64,000 bases of DNA. It comes from Skeletonema tropicum (taxonomy: Eukaryota > Bacillariophyta > Thalassiosirophyceae > Thalassiosirales > Thalassiosiraceae). Below, piece by piece: positions 12,644 through 21,889 of this stretch. The stretch lies in NCBI GenBank assembly GCA_037178625.1, contig CM074130.1:1488001-1552000 (forward strand). The letters run 5' to 3'. Within the stretch, counting starts at the first letter, position 1. Every line of letters starts with the position of its first letter. The notes beneath the pieces are model-generated. The model saw only the letters and a list, made by a program, of their open reading frames with translations, made no database searches and was not told where the DNA came from. The translations under genes and the position numbers were made by a program.

Positions 12644-12771
12644 GAGGACGTAGAGTTAGATTCCATAGTCGTCGATGTTGTGAACATGATGGTTTGCTCT
12701 TCGAATATCACACTATTGGCCACATTCAATAAGTGATTTATCTAGCTTTAATATTCGATTCGAACGAGGCC

Positions 12772-13599
12772 TTTTCGATTTCGTTCCCGCTCAAAAATGA
12801 TGAATCCCCAGGATCTGAGAACTGTAAAATTTAGTTCTCTGGTACATAGCGTTAAGGTATGGCCATCGTCATTTTCAGCTTGTGTGCATCGCGCCATATT
12901 CCATATTCCATATGGCCAAAAATTCCAAAAAGTTGCATTACTACTAACTACGCCCTACCGTGCTCAGAAGAACCATTGCCATTGCTTCCACATACTGCTT
13001 TTGCGTGACCTTTTTTCATAGTAGCTTCATCAAGTGCAGCCGGGCATTCCATACAAAAAGGTCACGCGAACTCGATAATGCAGCTCAACGAAACGATGAT
13101 GCGTGCGCGAAACTTATTATTGGAACTTTTGTTGTTCTTGTCGACGATTGGAGAGTCATCTTGGTACACCATCAACGGAGGCGCAGACGAGTACAGCCTC
13201 GCTCGTCGACTTGGATTCTTTAGGAAGGACGATTAGTATGCTTTCCTTGTCGGCACTTGGCTGGTATCATACACTTGTACGGTCAATCCAGCTACTACTG
13301 AGCGTGAGAAGATGGAGAAGATACAAATCAATCGAGATGAATGGAACAATTTGATGATTGAATATATAAGTAATGAGGTGTGAGCCGGCTCAAGTTGATT
13401 GGAGGAATGATTTGATTAAATACTACGAACGTCCTGTTTGAATGGCAGCGGATATACGTGATAAAAACTTTGCCATCGGCTCGTTCTACCGCTCCAAGAT
13501 ATGACAACAATGCAGCGCATTTAAAGTGGCAGTTTTGTTTCTGAGAGATAACATTTATTCACATCAAGCAACTGCGCGAAATTGTCCATATTTGGTTTA
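12772..13599. other. Spacer with no recognised gene
   Basis: About 0.8 kb between the long-TIR element and the satellite arrays. Overlapping short frames at 12797-13354 (+) and 13328-13510 (-) carry no recognisable motif. No RNA gene or obvious repeat was seen. Confidence 0.5.
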
Positions 13600-14360
13600 A
13601 CGGGAGGAGGTTGTGTGTTTGGGGTCTCTAAGCTACTGCAGACGCAACAATTCAACACAAAGTTAACTTCATCAAATCAGACCTGATCGTCAGGATGCAA
13701 TAGCGTTAGATTATTGTGCAAGGCATTTGTGATTCAACAAGTTGAAGTGCTCAGACTTCTTCTATATATCAATGTAGACGACATATCAACTCAGACCTAA
13801 CAAATATCATACAAAGTCCGTACAATCACTATACTACTCAATTTTGGCCAATTTTAATGCCCTCGTAAGGACACATTTAGTGCTTCTATTGTGCATTCAC
13901 ACGTGATTTTACAGATTGAAGTCACCAGACCTCTTCTATGCATTCATGTGGACGACATATCAACTCCAACCTCGGGTATGTCATTTGTAGCTCGTATGAC
14001 ACTACGCTTCTCAGTCACGGCCAAATCAATAAATGCCTCATCAGAACACATTGAGTGCTTCTATTGTGTGATACATCAGTGATGTAAGAGGTTTTAATAA
14101 TCAGGCCTTATCTATGCATCCATGTGGACGACATATCAACTCCAACCTCGGGTATATCATCTGTAGCTCGTATATCAATATGCTACTCAATCTTTGTCAA
14201 GCTCAGTGCCCTCTTCAAAACACATATTTTGACTATATTGTGTGATGTGTTTGTGCTTGTGAACGTTTTAGTCAGCAAACCTCTCCTATGCATGCATATA
14301 GACAACATATCAACTCTAACCTCGGGTATGTCATCTGTAGTGTACACAGCAACCTTATAA
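13600..14360. repeat. Tandem array A, about 175-bp unit
   Basis: The landmark GACGACATATCAACT (fourth copy GACAACATATCAACT) occurs at 13777, 13951, 14126 and 14301, giving spacings of 174, 175 and 175 bp. Copies 2-4 share CAACCTCGGGTAT or CTAACCTCGGGTAT; copy 1 and the stretch before it are more diverged. The array edges are approximate. Short open frames inside it are by-products of the repeat. Confidence 0.85.
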
Positions 14361-14419
14361 TGATCGATTTGGGAAACGTGTTAGCTCAGTATTTTGACAC
14401 CATTTTATGCGTCTAGCAA

Positions 14420-15296
14420 CGTCAATTCAAGCAATATCCGCTGCTAGTGGTGCATTATAGTTGGTAACGATAGTACGAAAGGACATATACACGGCTCATG
14501 GTAACTACACTTGTAGCGGAGATGTTACAGTCTCGTATGCGACTTGATGAAGGCCAATTGAGCGTAGAGCTAGCTGTTTGCGACACATTTATGTCTGTAG
14601 CGACGTGAATATGAGCCTGAGCCGCTGCTAGTGGTTCATTATAGTTGGCAACGATAGTACGAAAGGACATATACACGGCTCATGGTAACTACACTTGTAG
14701 CGGCGATGCTGCAGTCTCGTATGCGACTTGATGAATGCCAATTGAGCGTAGAGCTAGCTGTTTGCGACACATTTATGTGTGTAGCGACGTGAATATGAGC
14801 CTGAGCCGCTGCTAGTGGTTCATTATAGTTGGCAACAATAGTATAGAAGGAAATGTATACGGCTCATGGTAACTACACTTGTAGCGGCGATGTTACAGCC
14901 TCGTATGCGACTCGATGAATGCCAATTGAGCGTAGAGCCAGCTCCGTCTTTCACCAACTCAATGTGTGCAGCGACGTGAATATGAGCCTGAGCCGCTGCT
15001 AGTGGTTCATTATAGTTGGCAACAATAGTATAGAAGGAAATGTATACGGCTCATGAGGACTACACTTGTAGCGGCGATGTTACAGCCTCGTATGCGACTT
15101 GATGAAGGCCAATCGAGCGTAGAGCTAGCTCCGTCTTTCACCATTACAATGTCTGTAGCGACGTGAATATGAGCCTGAGCCGCTGCTGGTGGTTCATTAT
15201 AGTTGGCAACGATAGTATAGAAGGAAATGTATACGGCTCATGAGGACTACACTTGTAGCGGCGATGCTGCAGTCTCTATGCGACTTAATGAAGGCA
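14420..15296. repeat. Tandem array B, 184-187-bp unit
   Basis: The landmark CCGCTGCTAGTGG (last copy CCGCTGCTGGTGG) occurs at 14438, 14622, 14806, 14993 and 15180, giving spacings of 184, 184, 187 and 187 bp. Units share GTAACTACACTTGTAGCGG (or GAGGACTACACTTGTAGCGG) and TTGAGCGTAGAGC. It lies directly next to array A but has a different sequence. Confidence 0.9.
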
Positions 15297-15306
15297 CAGT
15301 AGAATT

Positions 15307-15330
15307 CAGTCACGGATTAATCCGTGACTG
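15307..15330. repeat. Perfect 24-bp palindrome
   Basis: Two 12-bp arms, CAGTCACGGATT and its reverse complement, with no spacer. It lies 11 bp after array B and 323 bp before the next gene. A related 'GTGGATTAATC' occurs at about 15432. It could be a dyad binding site or the edge of a repeat; function is unknown. Confidence 0.85.
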
Positions 15331-15652
15331 ACTGACGGTTTCTGGCGGGAAAGAGGTTGGTAAGGCCGTGCCCTGGTTGCGGAGTTTGCGTTTTGGTTGG
15401 TTTTGGTCCCGCACCCCCGAGGTCATTGAGTCGTGGATTAATCGAGAATGCCGTCATTGGTAGAAACAGGAAGGAATATGAAGAAGATCGTCTCTTCAAA
15501 AAGAATGAGAATTCAAAAACCATGATGCACTTGATGTGCTTGCAACCTTTTCATAACTGTTTATCATGGTGTGGTAATTATTGTACATTGATCATCATCT
15601 GTATCAGCAGCAGCAGCAGCAGCTTGCCTTGAAACAATCTATTTAATCGAAA

Positions 15653-17647
15653 ATGACAAAAACAATCATCTCATTTTGCATCTGTTTTAGCATTCTGATA
15701 CTGTTCGGAATACCCGAACACAGCTCTGCTCTCTCTCCTTTACTAACCTCTACCACAACAACGACAACATCATCATCTGCTACCAAATCCATGCCAAGCA
15801 ACAGACTAAGTGGATCACATCATCTTCATACTACCACCAAACTCAATCTAAGCAGCAGCAGCAGCGGCAGTTCATTCGAGCCACAAAAGGAGCCCCAGCA
15901 AAGCACATCTCAACAACAATGGGCCGAATATACCACCACACTCTCACCAGACCTCAACACACCCACACTAACCCAAGCATACACCCACCCACCAGATCAA
16001 ATCCCACCAACACCCAAAATAGTTGTCTTCGGTGCCACGGGGAAAATTGGACGGCGTATCCTCAAAAAGTTACTAAGTGCACCATTAGATTTGGAAGTTG
16101 TGGCATTTGTGAGAGATCAACGTAGGTTGGAGGAGGTATTGTACCATGAAGAAGATTTGGTATTGGGGAATTTATTACAAACGAATGAAAAGAAGAAAGG
16201 TGGGCCAAAGTTGACAGTGGTAGTGGGGGATGTAGTTGCACGAACAGATGTATATCGGGGGACATTTGAGACGGAGAAGGAACGGAGGGAGTTGAATGAG
16301 TGGGTTGCGAGGGCACAAGACTTTTTTCGTTTGAAGGGATGGACTTCTGATGGGAATTCAACAATAGCAATGGATGGTGACAGTTCGAGTGGTAGTAATG
16401 GCATCAAGTCATTGCAAGATCAAGATCAAATCAATGAGGATGTAAAGATTATGGAAGCAGGCGACGAAGCATTACACGAGGCAGTATCCGGTGCCACCAT
16501 TATCATATCCTGTCTTAGTTCACTACGATATTCCAATCTATGGACAGATTATGTAAGAAATCCATTAGTACGAGTATTCCGTCAAGATGCATCCAAGTGG
16601 TGTTCCGACGATACGCATCCTTACTTTATCAATTATTTATCCACGAAAAAGATATTGGAGGTTGCAGAACGAGAACAGTTGAAACGAGATGTTTATAATG
16701 AGTTTGAGAGGGAGAGGCTGTTGTTGGAAGAGCAGATGGAACGTGGTAGAAAATTACTCATGAATAATGAGGTGGAAGAGGAGGAGGAGGAGGGCTTTGA
16801 AGAAAAAATTGCCGCTGGGTTACGAAAGAAACGAGGATCAAGAACACGACAAGTTCATCTTGTTGCTGGTGAAGATGCAGTCGATTTACCAAAGAATGGG
16901 AAAACTCCATCTTCGACGGATCGAATCAAGTTCATTCGAATAAGCCATTCCATGGTAGGGCAGAATCCATTTCGATTGAGCAGTCTATTCACAAATGTGT
17001 TTCGATCTTCCGTGACAAGATTTGAGTTACTTGGGGAACAACTCTTGGAAAGAAGTAGGCTCATTGATACAATTGTTCTACGTCCTGGTGAAGTGACCGA
17101 TATCGAAAGGGATTTGAATAGTACTGCCTTACAACTGTGCATCGATGGTGATGTCCCGAGTCCAAATCTGGGTTTGGTCGGACGTGATGATATTGCTGAT
17201 TTAGCTGTAGTTGCAGCCTTGACAAAAACTTCGATGGATACCGATGAATTGTCGCTTTCAACCACAAACGCCAATAGAACTGATGATGGTGGTAGCATCA
17301 AACGAGTTACGAGTACGGGTAGACCGCATCATTACACTTGGTCATTGCGCTGGACAGGGGAAGGATCCAAATCAACCGCGTTATGCTTTGTCAAAGCAAT
17401 CAAGAATGAGGTGAAATTATCACGCATACGCAAGATGAAGGAAAAGAAACTGTTGCAATATCATTTGGGATCGCAACTGTTATCGTTACGAAGTTGGATG
17501 AGGCGAACGAGACCTCATGCTCTTAGTGTAGCCCTTACTGTGTATGTGGCGTTGGGAGCTACTGCATGGTATTTCTTTGGATCTTCCATATTAGAGCTTG
17601 CCCTAAGAGCAAGACGGCACAATTTGCTGCGAAGATTTTTGTCATAG
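15653..17647 (+). CDS. NAD(P)-binding Rossmann protein (atypical SDR / NmrA-like), probably organelle-targeted
   Basis: Single exon, 664 aa. Residues 1-26 form a signal-peptide-like segment (FCICFSILILFG) ending near SSALS, followed by a Ser/Thr-rich linker, as in diatom plastid precursors. The Rossmann core starts at about residue 122 with KIVVFGATGKIGRRIL, a GATGxIG dinucleotide-binding loop typical of NmrA-like and atypical short-chain dehydrogenases. IISCLSSLRYSNLW and later DTIVLRPGEVTD and LGLVGRDDIADLAV match the family's later strands. A long acidic/basic insert (about residues 340-420) separates the halves. Near the C-terminus ALSVALTVYVALGATAWYFFG is a likely membrane anchor. The substrate is unknown; it may be a redox enzyme or an assembly factor. 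A (CAG)n tract lies just upstream at 15608-15623. Confidence 0.8.
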   Translation: MTKTIISFCICFSILILFGIPEHSSALSPLLTSTTTTTTSSSATKSMPSNRLSGSHHLHTTTKLNLSSSSSGSSFEPQKEPQQSTSQQQWAEYTTTLSPDLNTPTLTQAYTHPPDQIPPTPKIVVFGATGKIGRRILKKLLSAPLDLEVVAFVRDQRRLEEVLYHEEDLVLGNLLQTNEKKKGGPKLTVVVGDVVARTDVYRGTFETEKERRELNEWVARAQDFFRLKGWTSDGNSTIAMDGDSSSGSNGIKSLQDQDQINEDVKIMEAGDEALHEAVSGATIIISCLSSLRYSNLWTDYVRNPLVRVFRQDASKWCSDDTHPYFINYLSTKKILEVAEREQLKRDVYNEFERERLLLEEQMERGRKLLMNNEVEEEEEEGFEEKIAAGLRKKRGSRTRQVHLVAGEDAVDLPKNGKTPSSTDRIKFIRISHSMVGQNPFRLSSLFTNVFRSSVTRFELLGEQLLERSRLIDTIVLRPGEVTDIERDLNSTALQLCIDGDVPSPNLGLVGRDDIADLAVVAALTKTSMDTDELSLSTTNANRTDDGGSIKRVTSTGRPHHYTWSLRWTGEGSKSTALCFVKAIKNEVKLSRIRKMKEKKLLQYHLGSQLLSLRSWMRRTRPHALSVALTVYVALGATAWYFFGSSILELALRARRHNLLRRFLS

Positions 17648-18008
17648 TAGAATTTCCATTTCTCTACTGTAAACTAATCAATTGAGCTCTCTCTCAAAGT
17701 AGTTGTCAATAACAGTATGTTTTACCTTTGCTAAAAAGTGAGTTACCCTATCTATAATATACGCAAGAGGATCTAGCTGTTGCCATCAAATGACAATTGC
17801 TCCTCTTGGTTTCATTCTCACCCATCTTCGCCTCTAATTTTCTAATCCTATCCTATCATCATCTCTATGCCAATATCATCCTATGATACTCTACAGCTAT
17901 TGCGAATAACACAAGGAAATTGTAAACTATAAACCCTCAACCAATCAAAATATATGAAATGAAGCTCCAAGAGCTATCGTGTATAGTGTATGTCTCCACT
18001 CTCTCTAT
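17648..18008. other. Convergent intergenic region
   Basis: About 360 bp between the 3' ends of the NAD(P)-binding gene (+) and the RRM gene (-). It is AT-rich and should hold both 3' untranslated regions and polyadenylation sites. No gene or repeat was seen. Confidence 0.6.
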
Positions 18009-19584
18009 CTAGATGTTGTGACCCGCAGAATTGTCCACTTCGGGACCCGGATACGCAGGCTGCAGTGCCATGCTCACCGCTCCAGGATTTAGAGTCGATT
18101 GTTGGTGAGTATATGTCACAGTACCGCCACCATTGGCAAGCTCTTCTTCCCTAAGTTGCAAAGTCTCCATAGTTGGTGAGGCATTGAGTGGATGTGAAGG
18201 AGATAGTTGCGTCCCAGGCGGAAGCGTATAGAAATTGTTTTGAATGTAAACATTCGCCATTCCCTCTTGCGGTGTCCCGTCTACAGATAGAATTGGTCCA
18301 GCTGCAGTGCGAGTGATAGTGGAATGAGAGTAGAGCGGCACTCCTACGCCTTGCTCTGCCCCGACCGGAGTTTGAAGAGGAGGAGTTCCTGATTGATTCT
18401 TGATGGGATGGATCGCCGCAACACCGTTTGCACCAAATACAAGTTGATGTGGAGTATAATTATTGTCACCCCATTGAGATGTTGGATGTTGTAAATAATG
18501 ATGATGAAGATTGTGAACGTGAGGTTGTTGATAGGATTCCTCAGTTTTTGGTTCACTTGCTTTGATATCGCAGTTTTTTCCAAAGATGTTGACTGTGCCA
18601 GTTCTTCCTGGAATCACGTTTAGGAGGGCATTCGCGACACTCTGCAGGGATGTAGAGATGGTGTAAGGTTAGACAAATGGACCATAAAGAAGGATAGAAA
18701 GACACTGGAGAGGACAATAAGAACATACCTCATCTGCAAAGGTTACAAATCCAAACCCACGCGAGCGCTTGGTACGACGATCTAAGAGAACAATAGAGTC
18801 TACCACCTCTCCATATTGCTGGAAGAACTGGAGAAATGTGTAGTCGGTGACTAGATAAGACGTAGGTGTAGAGTTGTATGTGGTGAGACATGTGATTTCA
18901 AAATACTTTTTCACAACACTACTTTTGACCATCTGACTTACCCTCATTCGGCAGCCCTCCCACAAAAAGCTTTCTATTGTCATGCTTTGTCGCTGGCACT
19001 CTTCCATTCTGCATAGGCTTCGGCTGCAATGGTTGCGCATGACGATACGTCATCTGAGATTGATGATGATGTGTCACCTGCTGCTTTTGAGCCATCGCTG
19101 AAACATTGGGAGGAGGGCTAACAGTAGTCGGAGGAGGACTGCTGCTCAGGGCTGACATCTGATGGATCTGCACAAGTTGTGGATGATGAACCTGCAGAGG
19201 CACATGCTGCTGCTGCAGTGTTGGACTCACGCTAAGGCTATTCGCCCCTTTCATTGACGACGTTGCTGATACACCCCCCGTCGCTGATCCACTATCGCCA
19301 CTGCTGTTCTGCACCACAAGTCCAGAAAAGGCTGTAATCACACCGTCTGCCTGCTGCGCTTCACTGCTCAAAGCAAGCTGGCTAGGGTCAAAGCTTGTAT
19401 TGTTAGCACTCAATTGTGAAATGCTGTTGGCCTGGTTGAGGATGTTTAGGGCGGGCAGTTGGTTGACACCACCACCTGTTCGAAATGTTGATGGGTCGGC
19501 CGACGGGGAGTCAGACTGGCCATTCTTTGCCACAGCCGCCGAAGACCTTGCGCCACCAACAGAGTTACTAGTACGGTGGCTCAT
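18009..19584 (-). CDS. Single-RRM RNA-binding protein
   Basis: Three exons, 18942-19584, 18729-18850 and 18009-18641, with introns of 91 and 87 nt (GTAAGT...CTAG and GTATGT...GCAG). The phases agree and give 465 aa. The RRM is assembled across both introns: RNP2 KLFVGGLP, then TDYTFLQFFQQYGEVVDS, then RNP1 RGFGFVTF, then EE/SVANALL. This arrangement resembles Musashi/hnRNP-type domains. The N-terminal 200 residues are Ser/Gln/His/Pro-rich and low complexity, and the C-terminal 210 are Pro/Gln/His-rich. Such proteins usually control mRNA processing or translation; no target can be named. The start at 19584 (MSHRTSNS) is chosen as the first Met of the compositionally uniform part; an in-frame Met at 19662 is possible. 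Confidence 0.85.
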
Positions 19585-20896
19585 TTGAGCGCATAGAATC
19601 ATTGAAAAGGTCGTTGGTACGTTGTTCTTCGATAGTATGGCCTTATACTTATTCATGTGCAAAGCGTTTTACAGTACAGAGTACAGTACAGATGCTGGTT
19701 GGTAAGATGTTGCGTGGGTGAGGCGCTGCTGGGTGGGTTGCGGGATAGGAACCGGAATTGCTCTCAAAATCTGGGATGTCTGATCTCCCCGTTGAGCGAT
19801 TTCCTGTTTCGATGGGTTTCGGAGATTCACACCCGGTATTGGAACTTCGAAGAACTGTCCCAACATGTGGCGTGGCAGACAAGATCCCGGTCAAATGTGG
19901 CACAGTGCCACATTCAAATTTTAATACCAAATTCCTTTGTGCTTAATTAATCGCCTAATGCACAAATCGCCAAAATTTCATCTCCAACGGGGTTTTATGG
20001 GTTCAATTTCATAAATTCTTTCTTGGCGATAAGTACATGAAAGCCTCAAGGGCCTTTACCAGATCTCAACGGAGACTCCACAGTGACGTCATGATTGATT
20101 ATTGAGAGTGGATTGTCATTTTATTGGCCGAGCGTAGCCGAGGACAGTTGATGATAACATGAATATTGATACTGATCATAACGTTATGGAGTGTGTTTCG
20201 CGATGCCGCAGGCTGAGCAGTGTTTAGTGGATAATATCATTATCGTATTTATATCCTCATTGTTGTCAATTTTTGCGAGTTCGACCGCTACTAATCGAAT
20301 CAGAATGAAAAGAGCTTTCGATATGATATGGTTGGCAATTCAATTTGTCGATTTTATTATGTGTATTTTGACCAGATTTTGACCTCATAAAGTACGTAAG
20401 TGAAATTCCATTCCGGCCAGAGCAGTTCTCTAGAGACCCATTTGACATTTTGAACTGATTCGATTGAAGAAAAGCAAAAGCCGTCCAATCAGGCTGATCA
20501 TAAGTACGCCCAGTCGATAGCGCTTGGTGAGAGCTTTCCAAAACGCCACTCATCGCCGTCATTGGCCAATTACTTATGGCAGTAGAGAAGATAAAATATT
20601 GTAATCACTAGGATAGTCACTGTTTATGTCATCATGATGTTCTGTGCGCAAGCTGTTCAACACAAACATGCCATGAGGAGAAGGATGCCAGATGCCGGAT
20701 GCCTGATGCCGGATGCCGGATGTTCAAAATTGGTGTCGTAGTATCCAGATGACCGTCTTAAATTGTCCGCCAGGCAGGAGAATCAATGTTCCTTGACACC
20801 TCGCTCATGAACGGATGTATGTACTCGTATCGTTGTCATTGTTGCTCCGCATAGAGCATAAGAAGGAGTAGTGCTTTGCTAAACTAAAAAATAATA
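19585..20896. other. Intergenic region between divergent genes
   Basis: About 1.3 kb separating the RRM gene (-) and the SPX gene (+). It holds a short repeat of ATGCCGGATGCC-type units at about 20684-20724 and short frames without known domains. The part nearest each start codon should be promoter sequence. No RNA gene was recognised. Confidence 0.5.
20684..20724. repeat. Short tandem repeat (GATGCC-like)
   Basis: About 40 bp of alternating GGATGCC, AGATGCC and TGATGCC units, lying 170-210 bp upstream of the SPX start codon. Confidence 0.75.
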
Positions 20897-21889
20897 ATGG
20901 TCGAATTCGGCCTCAAACTCGAAGACAACAAGGTAGACAAATGGTCCATCAACTACATCGACTACGAAAAACTAAAGGCCATTCTCAAACGAGCCAAAAG
21001 TGGAATCGAATACCGCGATGAATTAATCGCACGAACTCCGGCGGCGGTGGTTGCCGAGGTCACTCAAGAACGGAAATTACGTGCGTTGGAAAGTTCGAAT
21101 AGTTTGTCAATGAGTGGCAGTTTGATGAGTGGTAGTTGCCATCCGGAGGTGACGACTGCAGCAGCGGTAATACCTCAAACTGTGGCGATTGCTGAACAAC
21201 ATACTTCAAACGAAACGAATGAAGCAGCACCAGCACCGTCAGCGTCGTCGGCAGCGGCAGAGGATGAAAATGAAAGGACTCCCCTCCTTTCCAACCCACC
21301 AGATATACAACAACAACAACAACAACAACGGTCACGATCCAATTCTCTTCGCGGCTCCCTCAAACGGAATGATTCCATCGGCTCCCTCTCCCACCTTGCC
21401 AATCTCAACAAGACAGTGTTCAAGGTAACCTCCTACCTCGGCCTCGCCAACGAAAAGGCCATGCTCCTCCAAGCCTACGAGGATGCCGATGACAAGCTCT
21501 TATTATTTCAACGATCCTACAATGATGAGGTGGCCAAGGTGTCCAAATTTTATGCTGACAAGTTACGGGAGGTGAGTGAACGGATGGAGGCGCTCAAAGT
21601 GGACACGTCCTTTTTGGAACAGCAGAGTGCAAAAAAGAGACGGTTGATGAAACAACAACAGCAGCAGAAGAGGCACAAGAAGTTGATGAAACAAAAACAA
21701 CAGCAGCAGCATATGAGTGTGAGAAATATTGTTGCGAATATGGGAAGCAAGTTTGATAGTTTGATAAATAAGGGATCATCATCGTCATCATCACTGACGA
21801 GGAGGTATCAATCTTATCAAAGAAGGAGAGTGCAAGCGATGGTGAATAGTGTGATACGACAATCAACCAGTATCGTACAGATAGGATAA
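20897..21889 (+). CDS. SPX-domain protein, SPX only
   Basis: Single exon, 330 aa. It opens with VEFGLKLEDNKVDKWSINYI and DYEKLKAILK, the classic first SPX helices. The second half of the domain appears at about residues 180-235 (DADDKLLLFQRSYNDEVAKVSKFYADKLREV). Between them lies a low-complexity insert of about 110 residues (Ala/Ser/Thr-rich, then a Gln run). SPX domains bind inositol pyrophosphates and report phosphate status. Most family members carry a further EXS, VTC or transporter module; none follows here, and the protein ends in a Lys/Gln-rich and Ser-rich tail. It may be a regulator like plant stand-alone SPX proteins, or a truncated gene. Confidence 0.85.
   Translation: MVEFGLKLEDNKVDKWSINYIDYEKLKAILKRAKSGIEYRDELIARTPAAVVAEVTQERKLRALESSNSLSMSGSLMSGSCHPEVTTAAAVIPQTVAIAEQHTSNETNEAAPAPSASSAAAEDENERTPLLSNPPDIQQQQQQQRSRSNSLRGSLKRNDSIGSLSHLANLNKTVFKVTSYLGLANEKAMLLQAYEDADDKLLLFQRSYNDEVAKVSKFYADKLREVSERMEALKVDTSFLEQQSAKKRRLMKQQQQQKRHKKLMKQKQQQQHMSVRNIVANMGSKFDSLINKGSSSSSSLTRRYQSYQRRRVQAMVNSVIRQSTSIVQIG

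Larger units (their letters stand above)
9603..12771. mobile_element. 3.17-kb element with long terminal inverted repeats
   Basis: The outer ends read GGCCTCGTT...ATTAAAGCTAGA at 9603 and, as reverse complement, at 12771. Inside this, 9722-9822 and 12543-12643 form a 101-bp inverted repeat with only about two mismatches. Between the inverted repeats lies one minus-strand gene region (9842-12163) whose protein I cannot assign. Long TIRs recall Mutator-like or PIF/Harbinger-like elements, and a GGCCT.GTT end is known from plant Harbinger elements, but no clear target duplication was found (left flank TTCGTTTGAA, right flank TTTTCGATTT). No DDE motif was recognised. Confidence 0.8.

Noticed and set aside
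13600..15296. CRISPR-like array
   Set aside because: Units of 175-187 bp are tandem without short repeat/spacer structure, and the organism is eukaryotic.
15919..16407. Overlapping frames on both strands within the NAD(P)-binding gene
   Set aside because: They are shadows of the 664-aa frame that carries the Rossmann motif.
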